DNA of 64,000 nucleotides, taken from Luteibacter sp. dw_328. GTDB taxonomy: Bacteria > Pseudomonadota > Gammaproteobacteria > Xanthomonadales > Rhodanobacteraceae. The stretch covers positions 108,456 through 172,455 of the forward strand of contig NZ_JAAVUW010000011.1 in assembly GCF_018449605.1 (NCBI RefSeq), in the 5' to 3' direction. Of this stretch, positions 8,757 to 15,721 are shown piece after piece; within the stretch, counting starts at the first letter, position 1, and every line of letters starts with the position of its first letter. Under the pieces are notes generated by a model. That model saw only the letters and a program-made list of their open reading frames with translations, made no database searches and was not told the origin of the DNA. A program made the position numbers and the translations under genes.

Positions 8757-8786
8757 TTGCGCTTTGCCTGCGAACTTGTCGATACT
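8757..8786 (+). promoter_or_regulatory. Putative sigma70 promoter of the cold-shock gene
   Basis: TTGCGC at 8757-8762 and GATACT at 8781-8786 with an 18-base spacer. This would give a leader of ~85 bases, with a small GC hairpin GCCTGC...GCAGGC at 8789-8809. Long structured leaders are common for csp genes. Assigned by eye only. Confidence 0.4.
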
Positions 8787-8877
8787 TCGCCTGCGCCGCG
8801 GGGGCAGGCCAAGGGGATCCATGGGGAACGCCTCGCCAACGCAGGGGCGCTTCCAATCCATGTCCAGAGGTTTCCGC

Positions 8878-9084
8878 ATGCGTTTCGGTACGGTCAAGTG
8901 GTTCAACGACGCCAAGGGTTTCGGTTTCATCGCGCCTGAGGACGGTGGGGAGGACGTGTTCGTCCACTTTTCTGCGATCAACTCCAAGGGCTTCCGCAGC
9001 CTGCAGGAAGGCCAGCGCGTACAATTTGAAGTCACCACGGGCCCGAAGGGCGCGCAGGCTTCGGGCGTCGAAATCGCGGCGTAA
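8878..9084 (+). CDS. Cold-shock protein (CspA family)
   Basis: 68 residues from ATG 8878, preceded by AGAGG 7 bases upstream; in-frame ATGs upstream would add a tail absent from the family. Contains RNP-1 KGFGFIAP and RNP-2 VFVHFSAI with the WFN of the nucleic-acid face. Single OB-fold RNA/ssDNA-binding protein acting as an RNA chaperone. It is closed by a strong terminator at 9107-9138. Confidence 0.95.
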   Translation: MRFGTVKWFNDAKGFGFIAPEDGGEDVFVHFSAINSKGFRSLQEGQRVQFEVTTGPKGAQASGVEIAA

Positions 9085-9106
9085 TCGCCGGGATAGCATC
9101 GCCAGG

Positions 9107-9138
9107 AAAACCCCGCATGTGAGTGCGGGGTTTTTTTT
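9107..9138 (+). terminator. Rho-independent terminator after the cold-shock gene
   Basis: AAAACCCCGCA, loop TGTGAG, TGCGGGG followed by eight T. A 7-bp GC-rich stem extended by A/T pairs; textbook intrinsic terminator starting 22 bases after the csp stop. Confidence 0.93.
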
Positions 9139-9668
9139 GGGCTCTTCGCGGAATGCCGGGGGCGCCGCGGCGGGCGGGGACGTCGCGGCGGACGCGGACG
9201 TCGCGGCGCAGAGCCTTCGGTGCCCACCCTCGCTGCTCAGACACGTCCTCCGCGTTTCGTACCGGAAAGGCCGCTGCGCGGCCGTGTACTTATATGGCCT
9301 ACGGCCGCTCCACTTGTGCGGAACTCGCCTCGAGGGTGGGCACCGAAGGCTCTCCCGAACCCTGAGGTTCGCGTGGGTCGAGCCAAAACGCGCGGCAGCG
9401 TCGTCGGCAGGCACGCCGGCACGCAGGCACAGGCGCGAGGACGTGACCGGCAACCGGTGCCAGCAACCGCTTCCGCATCGGCGCGGGTTCCGGGACCGGC
9501 CGGTCCCGACGACGGCACCACGCAACGGCTCTCCTTCCCGCTGACCAAGGTCTCCCCGCGAGACGCTAAAGTGTAGAGAGCGACGGCGAAGCCGAGCCCG
9601 CGAAGCCGAAGGCGAGCCATGCGCGAGGTGCGAGGTGCGAGGTGCGACGATGCCCGTTGCGGTGGCGC
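9139..9668. other. Non-coding stretch, no credible gene
   Basis: About 530 bases between the csp terminator and a convergent membrane-protein gene. The frames open here on both strands are Arg/Ala/Pro-rich and lack family motifs or good ribosome sites. It contains the long inverted repeat at 9211-9352, an 18-base-period direct repeat of GACGTCGCGGCG at ~9178-9208, and three and a half copies of the 7-mer GCGAGGT at 9623-9647. Confidence 0.6.
9211..9352. repeat. 22-bp perfect inverted repeat around a GC-rich core
   Basis: Arms 9211-9232 and 9331-9352 are exact reverse complements over 22 bases (starting GAGCCTTCGG). They flank 98 bases with further short self-complementary GCGGCC pieces and the segment TACTTATATGGCC. 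Could be a miniature mobile or intergenic repeat unit, or a large RNA stem. No transposase and no clear target-site duplication were seen. Confidence 0.7.
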
Positions 9669-9998
9669 TCACGAAGGCGTCGAGGTGTCGCCGCCGTGGA
9701 AGCGGCCGAACAGTCGCGCGCACAACAGGCCCATGAGCAGGACGCCGAGGCCGAGCGCTGCGACATCGCCGGTGGCCCTCCAGTCGAAATTGCCGCCGCG
9801 CCGGATGAGTGCGTAGCTGACGACGAGATTGAAGAAGCCCCAGCACACATTGATTGTCGAGGAGGAAAGACCTTTCCCCCGCGGCTTTGCAAACGGACTC
9901 TGGAACGCTCTTCCGGTCACCCCGCTGACGAAGTGAGGGATGGCGTTCGTGAAAAAGAGACCCGCGAAGAAATAGGACACGAGATCAAGCCATGCCAT
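9669..9998 (-). CDS. Small multi-pass membrane protein, conserved type
   Basis: 109 residues with about three hydrophobic helices (LVSYFFAGLFFTNAIPHF, INVCWGFFNLVVSYALI, GDVAALGLGVLLMGLLCA). The stretch HFVSGVTGRAFQSPFAKPRG between helices one and two is a pattern I recall from uncharacterised small membrane proteins. No function can be named. It is followed (its end side) by the long non-coding stretch and preceded by the marR gene on the same strand, 33 bases away, so the two may be cotranscribed. Confidence 0.72.
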   Translation of the reverse strand: MAWLDLVSYFFAGLFFTNAIPHFVSGVTGRAFQSPFAKPRGKGLSSSTINVCWGFFNLVVSYALIRRGGNFDWRATGDVAALGLGVLLMGLLCARLFGRFHGGDTSTPS

Positions 9999-10031
9999 TG
10001 CTGTGGTTTCCTGGAGCGGGCCGCGATGGGC

Positions 10032-10484
10032 TCAGAAGTCGGTGAGTCGCTGCAGCAGTCGTATCGCGGCGGCGAGTTCGCTTTGTTCGACGGAAGAAAG
10101 TTGCGCGTGCAGGGCGCGGACGAGCCAGTCGTCCTTGGCGGCGCGACTTGCCTTGATGGTCTTGCGAAAGGCCGTTGTCAGGTCGACGAGGGTTTGCCGC
10201 CCGTCGGTCGGGTCGGGTCTGCCGGCGATAGCCTTCATTGCTTCGAGCCCGGCCACGGTGATGCGCATGGACTGGGGCCGCACGCCTTCCGCACGAGCCA
10301 GCGCCGACACGGTAGCCGCGCCGTCGCGGTCGAGACGGAGCAGGACGGACTTCTGCGACGACGTGAAGTCGCCCGGATGCGATTGCTCCCTTAAGCGCCT
10401 GACCAGCTTGCCGCCGGTAATTCGTAGTTCGGCGGCCAGTGAGGCAAGGGATGGGGCTTCGGAGGCGGCAGAGGGTTTGGCCAT
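10032..10484 (-). CDS. MarR-family transcriptional regulator
   Basis: 150 residues with a winged helix centred on FTSSQKSVLLRLDRDG and TVSALARAEGVRPQSMRITVAGLE, then the wing GRPDPTDGRQTLVDLT, all typical of MarR. Dimerises through terminal helices and usually represses its own operon and a neighbouring gene in response to small phenolic or lipophilic ligands. A TACAG-N5-CTGTA site lies ~20 bases upstream. The small membrane-protein gene downstream is a likely cotranscribed target. No cysteine is conspicuous in the DNA-binding region, so ligand sensing is more likely than redox sensing; this is inference. Confidence 0.88.
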   Translation of the reverse strand: MAKPSAASEAPSLASLAAELRITGGKLVRRLREQSHPGDFTSSQKSVLLRLDRDGAATVSALARAEGVRPQSMRITVAGLEAMKAIAGRPDPTDGRQTLVDLTTAFRKTIKASRAAKDDWLVRALHAQLSSVEQSELAAAIRLLQRLTDF

Positions 10485-10503
10485 GGGCGGACGATATCAT
10501 GAA

Positions 10504-10535
10504 TACAGAAAAACTGTACAGGTAAACTGTATAAT
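10504..10535. promoter_or_regulatory. Probable MarR operator with promoter elements
   Basis: TACAG (10504-10508), five A, CTGTA (10514-10518) forms a 15-bp palindrome; a further CTGTA is at 10527-10531. A perfect TATAAT at 10530-10535 reads toward the pilin genes, without a good -35. The position just upstream of marR fits autoregulation. Confidence 0.5.
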
Positions 10536-10700
10536 GTCGTGGCGAAGTACTAGGGGTCAAGTGAGCGATCGCGCGGGCCAGGGCGGCATCACGCCTACGT
10601 GAGAGTCTTCCGAACGCGCTCGGCAGGTCCGCTTTCGGGCTTACGAAGGCTGCGGAAAGGCCGGGCATCACCGAGCGCCTCATCGGGCGAACGTGGGCCC

Positions 10701-11111
10701 ATGCATAGTCGTGGCTCTTCACTCGTCGAATCCCTCGTCGCCATGTCGATCTTTTCGATCGGAACGGCAGCGACCGGCGCATGGTTCGCGCAGAGCCTCG
10801 CTGCCGACGCGCAGGTGTCGCGGGTGTTGGCGGCGGATGCGATGGCTGCAAGCCTGGCGGCCCGCATGCGATACAACCGGGCCGGTGTGGCGGGAGGTCA
10901 CTACACGGTGTCGGTGGATGCGTCGAGCTGCGTTCATGCCTGCGATGCCGCCGCATTGGCCTCCGACGACATGCGGCGCTTCCGCGAAGCACTGACGACA
11001 CACCTCGGGCCGGCGGCGGACGGCCGGGTGCAATGCGATGTGGCGGAAGCGTGTGACATCCGCATGACCCGGCAGGGGCGAGAGGTGCTGGCATGGCATG
11101 TCAGGTTGTGA
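10701..11111 (+). CDS. PilV-like minor prepilin
   Basis: 136 residues from ATG 10701. An in-frame start at 10599 would put 34 unrelated residues before the prepilin signal. The N-terminus RGSSLVESLVAMSIFSIG has the type IV prepilin motif: cleavage Gly, Glu at +5, then a hydrophobic helix. The remainder has paired cysteines (SSCVHACDAA, VQCDVAEACDI) as in PilV. PilV-type minor pilins form part of the pilus tip-priming complex. It overlaps the next prepilin gene by 19 bases. Its C-terminus is shorter than typical PilV. Confidence 0.75.
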   Translation: MHSRGSSLVESLVAMSIFSIGTAATGAWFAQSLAADAQVSRVLAADAMAASLAARMRYNRAGVAGGHYTVSVDASSCVHACDAAALASDDMRRFREALTTHLGPAADGRVQCDVAEACDIRMTRQGREVLAWHVRL

Positions 11112-11608
11112 GAGCCCGTGGCTTCAGCCTCGTCGAGCTGAGCGTGGGGTTGTGTATTGCTTCGATCGTCGCGGTCATGGCAACGACGTCGCTCGCAGCG
11201 GCCGGTATCGCATTACAGCGACACCTGATCGCAAGTCGTGATGAAGACCGGGCATGGTTGGCGCTGGCCGCCATCGTCCGCGATCTGCAGCTCGCCGATG
11301 AATGGCATATGTGCACGGAGGCGCGTGACTGTCCGGAGAAGGCGATGGCCAGGGAGTACGACATGCCTGCCTTGCTGGCGGGAAACGTCGCGTGGCTGGT
11401 CGCGGATGAGCTGCGTCGTTGCGATAACGTCTGCCAGACGTACGTCGACGGCGTTGCGTCGCTCGAGGTAATTGCGGACATTCCCGCGCACGAGGGACTC
11501 ACTGATCGCCGGCCGCTTCTGCAATGGCACGGGGACCGGGCCCGTGCGTTGGAGATCACCGTGACCCTGCGCGACCGTCGCCGCTTCAGCCAGGTCGTGT
11601 CCCGGTGA
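11093..11608 (+). CDS. PilW-like minor prepilin
   Basis: 171 residues. The start MACQVVRARGFSLVELSVGL carries the classic GFSLVE prepilin cleavage motif followed by a hydrophobic helix. Two cysteine pairs (CTEARDC, CDNVC) suggest disulphides in the globular head. PilW proteins are normally longer, so this is a reduced version. It overlaps the PilV-like gene upstream by 19 bases and the PilX-like gene downstream by 4 (GTGA), indicating one mRNA. Confidence 0.72.
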   Translation: MACQVVRARGFSLVELSVGLCIASIVAVMATTSLAAAGIALQRHLIASRDEDRAWLALAAIVRDLQLADEWHMCTEARDCPEKAMAREYDMPALLAGNVAWLVADELRRCDNVCQTYVDGVASLEVIADIPAHEGLTDRRPLLQWHGDRARALEITVTLRDRRRFSQVVSR

Positions 11609-11817
11609 GGCCCGGGCCCTTGAGGCGCCACCGACAGCCCATCCGCGGATCGATCCTCATCCTTGTGCTCGCGGTGTTAGCCATGCTGACGATCCTGGGC
11701 GCCATCCTGTCGCGGTCCGTCTATACGCGGTCGATGGCGCTGCAGGATGCCCGGCGCGGTGGCACCTCACACGTGTCGCATGCGACCATCGGGGAGGGCG
11801 CAAACGGTGCGCCGTAG
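11605..11817 (+). CDS. Very short PilX-like membrane protein, possibly truncated
   Basis: 70 residues from GTG 11605, which overlaps the preceding TGA as GTGA. An RGSILILVLAVLAMLTILGA helix resembles the PilX N-terminus (RGVALIVALV..LLTLLG type), followed by only ~35 hydrophilic residues before TAG. Normal PilX is ~150-200 residues, so the globular domain is missing. Either a decayed gene or a minimal anchor. The asparaginase-like gene begins 13 bases later. Confidence 0.5.
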   Translation: MRPGPLRRHRQPIRGSILILVLAVLAMLTILGAILSRSVYTRSMALQDARRGGTSHVSHATIGEGANGAP

Positions 11818-11830
11818 AACGAGGATGTCC

Positions 11831-12850
11831 ATGGACCGCAGACGATTCCTGCAGGGGGCGACGATCGCGTCCGGGGTGGCCCTTGCTACCAAGAGCCTTG
11901 CCAGGGGCGAGCCGCCGGCGGCATCGGGTGGGATGGTTCCGCGCGTCTGCTCCACCTGGGACTTCGGCGTCGCCGCCAATCAGGCAGCGTGGAAAGTCCT
12001 CTCGGGGGGTGGCCGCGCACTGGATGCGGTGGAGCAGGGCGCGCGCGTTCCCGAAGCGGATCTGCGCAATCACAGTGTCGGCCGCGCCGGTTATCCGGAT
12101 CGCGACGGCAAGGTGACCCTGGACGCCAGCATCATGGACGAGCACGGCAACTGCGGCGCGGTGGCCGCAATGGAACACATCGCGCACCCCATTTCCGTGG
12201 CACGCCGCGTGATGGAACGCACGCCGCACGTGTTGCTCGTCGGTGACGGCGCCACGCAGTTCGCGATCGAACAGGGCTTCCCCCGCGAGGAACTATTGAC
12301 CCCGGAATCGGATAAGGCCTGGCACGAATGGCTGAAGACGGCGAAGTACAAGCCGTCTGCCAACAGCGAGGTCAAGACCTATAATGCCGGTCCGGGCGGA
12401 ACGCCGGGCGATGCAAGCAATCACGACACCATCGGCATGCTCGCGATCGACGCGAAGGGCAACCTGTCCGGTGCCTGCACGACCAGCGGTATGGCCTGGA
12501 AGATCCACGGTCGCGTCGGTGACAGTCCGATCATCGGCGCGGGTCTTTACGTCGATAACGATATCGGCGGCGCGACATCCACCGGCGTCGGTGAGGAAGT
12601 GATCCGCAACGTCGGCAGCTTCCTCGTGGTTGAACTCATGCGTCAGGGCCGATCGCCCGAGGATGCCTGCCGGGAGGCGGTCGAGCGCATCCTCCGCCGC
12701 AAGCCGGACGCGAAGGATCTCCAGGTCGGCTTCCTTGCCATGGACAAGAAAGGCAACGTCGGCGCGTGGGCAATCCAGTCCGGCTTCTCTTACGCGGTGT
12801 GCGATGCGAAGAAGCAGGACACCCTGATTCCCGGCAAGAGCACGTATTGA
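11831..12850 (+). CDS. N4-(beta-N-acetylglucosaminyl)-L-asparaginase-like Ntn hydrolase, Tat-exported
   Basis: 339 residues. ATG 11831 is preferred (GAGG 7 bases before); ATG 11825 is also in frame. The N-terminus DRRRFLQGATIASGVALA is a twin-arginine signal. The body matches aspartylglucosaminidase: CSTWDFGVAANQAAWKVLSGG, VTLDASIMDEHGNCGAVAAM, and the autoproteolysis site NHDTIGMLAID with Thr200 as the expected new N-terminal nucleophile of the beta chain. Late motif GVGEEVIRNVGSF. It would split the GlcNAc-Asn bond of glycoasparagines in the periplasm. cutC follows after 2 bases. Confidence 0.88.
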   Translation: MDRRRFLQGATIASGVALATKSLARGEPPAASGGMVPRVCSTWDFGVAANQAAWKVLSGGGRALDAVEQGARVPEADLRNHSVGRAGYPDRDGKVTLDASIMDEHGNCGAVAAMEHIAHPISVARRVMERTPHVLLVGDGATQFAIEQGFPREELLTPESDKAWHEWLKTAKYKPSANSEVKTYNAGPGGTPGDASNHDTIGMLAIDAKGNLSGACTTSGMAWKIHGRVGDSPIIGAGLYVDNDIGGATSTGVGEEVIRNVGSFLVVELMRQGRSPEDACREAVERILRRKPDAKDLQVGFLAMDKKGNVGAWAIQSGFSYAVCDAKKQDTLIPGKSTY

Positions 12851-12852
12851 CC

Positions 12853-13572
12853 ATGGCTCTACTGGAAGTTGCCGCGAACTCGATCGCTTCCGCTTTCGCC
12901 GCGCAGTCCGGTGGCGCCGGGCGCGTGGAGCTATGTGCGAGCCTGGACGAAGGTGGCGTGACGCCGTCCCACGGCACGATCGCACTGGCACGGGAGGGTC
13001 TGGACATCCCTCTCTACGTGCTGGTCCGGCCGCGCGCGGGAAACTTTCTTTACGAGAACGCCGAGATCGAATCCATGCTCGACGACATTGCCCACTGCGC
13101 GGACCTCGGTTGCGATGGCGTGGTCGTCGGTGCACTGACCGCCGAGGGCGAAGTGGATGCCGAGGCCTGCCAGTTGTTCCTGCAGGCTGCCGGTTCGATG
13201 GGCGTCACCTTCCATCGTGCCTTCGATCTCGTCGCCGATCGCAGCGCGGCGCTGGAGACGGTGATCGAACTGGGCTTCGAACGTGTGCTCACCTCAGGCG
13301 GCATGCACAGCGCCGTGGCGGGTGCTTCGTCCATCGCGCGCCTGGTGGCACAGGCGGGCGGTCGCATCGTCGTCATGCCTGGCGCGGGCATCGAGCCCGA
13401 CAACGTGGCCGCGTTGCGTAATGTGACCCGAGCACGCGAATTCCACGCCTCCGCCAAGCGTCGCCTGCCGTCCGGGATGCGTCGAACGCCCTCGGACGAT
13501 CTCGGCATGGGCGGCGGTGAGATTCGTACCGATGAAGAAACCGTTCGTGCGCTGGTTGCGGCGCTGAGCTGA
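12853..13572 (+). CDS. cutC: CutC-family copper homeostasis/TIM-barrel protein
   Basis: 239 residues from ATG 12853. Typical CutC sequence: LEVAANSIASAFAAQSGGAGRVELC, a GGVTPSHG turn, VLVRPRAGNF, and DGVVVGALTAEGEVD, with FHRAFD in the barrel. Named for copper tolerance in E. coli, though the biochemical role is unsettled. Two bases separate it from the Ntn hydrolase upstream, a co-occurrence sometimes seen with glycoasparaginase genes. The next gene starts 14 bases after the stop. Confidence 0.9.
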   Translation: MALLEVAANSIASAFAAQSGGAGRVELCASLDEGGVTPSHGTIALAREGLDIPLYVLVRPRAGNFLYENAEIESMLDDIAHCADLGCDGVVVGALTAEGEVDAEACQLFLQAAGSMGVTFHRAFDLVADRSAALETVIELGFERVLTSGGMHSAVAGASSIARLVAQAGGRIVVMPGAGIEPDNVAALRNVTRAREFHASAKRRLPSGMRRTPSDDLGMGGGEIRTDEETVRALVAALS

Positions 13573-13586
13573 ACTAGGGGAATCCC

Positions 13587-14102
13587 GTGAAGCGTCTCAC
13601 CTACCGCCTTGCCGTCGCCAGCCTGATTGGCCTCGCAGCCCACACCTCGGCCGTCATCGCCGCCGAAAGCGTTCGTTATCTTGCCCCGGGTAAATCACCG
13701 GTGACCCTCGACGAGAAGTCCCTCGCCGCGATGCCGCGCGTGACTGTGCAGGCGGGTTCGCATGGTGACGCACCGAGCGCGTGGGAAGGCGTTGCGCTGG
13801 TCGAGGTACTGCGCGCCGAAGGTGCACCGCTTGGCAAGGCGCTACGCGGCGATGCGCTGGCGAACTACGTCAGAGTGACCGCGACGGATGGGTATCAGGT
13901 GGTCTTCGGGCTGGGTGAACTCGATGCCGACATGGGTGCGGCACGGGTCGTTCTGGTCGATCGGCATGAGGGGAAGCCACTCGATGAGAAGGACGGGCCG
14001 TTGCGGCTGGTCGTGCCGGGGGATCAGAGAGCGGCGCGTTGGGTTCGGAGTGTTTCGACGATCGAGCTGATCAGCGCGTCGACGCGGCCGCCGAAGCCTT
14101 GA
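13587..14102 (+). CDS. Exported Moco-binding-domain-like (sulfite oxidase fold) protein
   Basis: 171 residues from GTG 13587 (AGGGG 8 bases upstream). Signal peptide ~1-26 ending around SAVIAAES. The mature part has the small oxidoreductase molybdopterin-binding pattern: WEGVALVEVLRAEGAPLG, LANYVRVTATDGYQVVFGLGELD, DGPLRLVVPGDQRAARWVRSV. There is no conserved molybdenum-ligand cysteine, as in many short members of this group, so enzymatic activity is doubtful. Function unknown; periplasmic location inferred. Confidence 0.75.
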   Translation: MKRLTYRLAVASLIGLAAHTSAVIAAESVRYLAPGKSPVTLDEKSLAAMPRVTVQAGSHGDAPSAWEGVALVEVLRAEGAPLGKALRGDALANYVRVTATDGYQVVFGLGELDADMGAARVVLVDRHEGKPLDEKDGPLRLVVPGDQRAARWVRSVSTIELISASTRPPKP

Positions 14103-14120
14103 GGCTGAGGCGACCTGCTT

Positions 14121-14172
14121 TCGCCGATGAATCGGCTCCTACCGAGCAGGAGCTAGCCGATTCATCGGTGAT
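14121..14172. repeat. REP-type hairpin between convergent genes
   Basis: CCGATGAATCGGCTCCT (14124-14140) pairs with the later AGGAGC-TA-GCCGATTCATCGG (14148-14168), giving a long stem with a short loop and a 2-base bulge. Matches the GTAGGAGC...CGGCGAT family seen elsewhere in the window. It may also act as a bidirectional terminator. Confidence 0.8.
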
Positions 14173-14177
14173 GCTTT

Positions 14178-15035
14178 TCAGGAGGAACTGACAGGCGTGA
14201 GCAGCTTCAGTCCGCTGCCGACGAGGGACAGCTGCCCGTCCGGTAGCGCGTCCGTGCTGCCGCTATCCTTGCGGTCTTCCTTTACCCAGTCAGCCGTTTC
14301 CTTCGGGCCCGGCACGTAGGCAGTCCACTGCCCGTACGTGTCGGCGGCGGCGCCATTGCGGTTGAGTCTGAACATCACCGGCGCGCGGACAATATAGAAC
14401 GGGTCGTTCGCGTGCGGCCCGCTGCTCGGAATGTGGAAGGTCCAGTCCCTGGCCGCGAGTACGCTCGGACCGGCAAGGGCCTTGCGCCAGACGCGCATAT
14501 CGGGATCGGATCCCACCACGCCCAGGTTCACCTGCTCGGCGCTGACATCGACCACCTTGCCGTCGTGTCCGACCTTCATCAACAGGATGACGACGCCCTC
14601 GACGCGATCGGTCACGGCGGCCATGGGATAGCCGGGCGCCTTTCGCTCGGCATAGCTGATCTGCTCGCCGTCCTTGTGTTCGTCACCGAACGTGGCACCC
14701 GCGACGCGGGCGACGAAGTCGCTGCTGTCGGCACCTTCACGACGCGCCACGATGCGCAAGCTCATGGGCGCTCGTGCATTGACGGCGTGGCCGTCACGCA
14801 GGACCGGCTCGAAACGCCACGCGGCAGCTGTGTTCTGGACCAGGCCGAGCACGTCGGCGGGCACTTTGTCTTTCTTGTCGATCTCATAGGAGGCCACGCT
14901 GCCATCCGGCGCGACGGTGACGCTGCCGGTGAGGATCATGCTGGCCTCGACGCGCTTGCGCACCGCACCGGGGCCGCCGGCACTCGCCACGCCGGCGATG
15001 GCCAGGGCTGCCAAACCAACGAATAGACGCTTCAT
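14178..15035 (-). CDS. Exported protein with TonB C-terminal-like domains
   Basis: 285 residues from ATG 15035, preceded by GGAG 6 bases upstream; ATG 15047 adds MEKR. Signal peptide ~1-20 (LFVGLAALAIAGVASA). Two segments resemble the TonB-C fold: SVTVAPDGSVASYEIDKKD...AAWRFEPVLRDG (first) and GVVILLMKVGHDGKVVDVSAEQ...ARDWTFHIP (second). The Pro-rich stalk and membrane anchor of true TonB are absent, so it is probably a soluble periplasmic protein of the large xanthomonad TonB-C-like group. Role unknown. Confidence 0.7.
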   Translation of the reverse strand: MKRLFVGLAALAIAGVASAGGPGAVRKRVEASMILTGSVTVAPDGSVASYEIDKKDKVPADVLGLVQNTAAAWRFEPVLRDGHAVNARAPMSLRIVARREGADSSDFVARVAGATFGDEHKDGEQISYAERKAPGYPMAAVTDRVEGVVILLMKVGHDGKVVDVSAEQVNLGVVGSDPDMRVWRKALAGPSVLAARDWTFHIPSSGPHANDPFYIVRAPVMFRLNRNGAAADTYGQWTAYVPGPKETADWVKEDRKDSGSTDALPDGQLSLVGSGLKLLTPVSSS

Positions 15036-15073
15036 GCGCTTCTCCATGTCAGGTGGTCCGCAAAGTATGCCAG

Positions 15074-15721
15074 CTAGCGTATGTCAGGAACGAGACCGGC
15101 TGGTGTAGCGGCCACAATCTGCCGGCCGGGGGCGGCGGTGACCTCGTAAAGTCCGGTGAGGGTGCCAAAGGCGGGCAACATGCCGACATCGCGGTCGAAG
15201 ACGAACGCAGGCAGACGATGCCTGCGCCAGCCGTCGCGGATGACGACGCCGGGATGTACGTGGCCGGCCAGCGTGTACCCGGTAGTGTGCGGATGCGGAT
15301 GGTGCGAGAACACGAACGGCGCGACATCGAGCCGGTCCGGGACCACGTCGATACCGAGCGAGCGAACATCGAAGTGGCGATCATGGTTGCCGGCGATCAG
15401 CAGCACGTCGATGTCCGCGTGGAAGCGGCGCCACGCACGCACACGGTCCACCCACGCACTCCGTTCCGTGGCGGCACCGTGGACGAGGTCGCCGAGGACG
15501 ACGAGACGTTCCGGTGCGAACTCGTGAATCAGGGCATCCAGGCGTGCGAGGTCGTCGTCGGTGTCGCCACTGGGAACGGCGATGCCCGCGCGACGGAAGA
15601 CGGCACCCTTGCCGAAATGCACGTCGGACACGAGCAGGGTACGCGCGGCTGCCCAGTACACCGCGCGCTGCGCGTGCAGCGTGAGGCGTTCACCGGCGAC
15701 GACGATGTCGAGCGTCATCAT
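15074..15721 (-). CDS. pdeM: Ligase-associated metallophosphoesterase PdeM
   Basis: 215 residues of the calcineurin-like phosphoesterase fold: metal motifs SDVHFGKG, LGDLVHG, AGNHDRH, and the later GHVHPG. Family known as ligase-associated DNA damage response endonuclease PdeM. Its ATG overlaps the helicase stop as ATGA (15718-15721), so it is the last gene of the four-gene repair unit. Predicted to process phosphodiester ends or nick DNA during repair; substrate unproven here. Confidence 0.9.
   Translation of the reverse strand: MMTLDIVVAGERLTLHAQRAVYWAAARTLLVSDVHFGKGAVFRRAGIAVPSGDTDDDLARLDALIHEFAPERLVVLGDLVHGAATERSAWVDRVRAWRRFHADIDVLLIAGNHDRHFDVRSLGIDVVPDRLDVAPFVFSHHPHPHTTGYTLAGHVHPGVVIRDGWRRHRLPAFVFDRDVGMLPAFGTLTGLYEVTAAPGRQIVAATPAGLVPDIR

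Noticed and set aside
9237..9620. 127-codon minus-strand frame in the non-coding stretch
   Set aside because: Composition follows repeats; no SD, no known motif, overlaps the inverted repeat.
9623..9647. GCGAGGT tandem copies as a possible CRISPR or VNTR
   Set aside because: Only three and a half 7-base copies with no spacers; too short to be meaningful.
8608..9846. 412-codon minus-strand frame across the csp gene and intergenic repeat
   Set aside because: Low-complexity Arg/Ala/Ser content, covers the csp gene and its terminator, no plausible start.
9985..11094. 369-codon minus-strand frame opposite marR/pilV region
   Set aside because: Runs antisense to the prepilin genes and lacks any recognisable domain.
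11605..11817. Clear frameshift remnant of pilX
   Set aside because: No further PilX-like sequence was recognised in other frames downstream before the Ntn hydrolase start, so truncation is possible but not shown.
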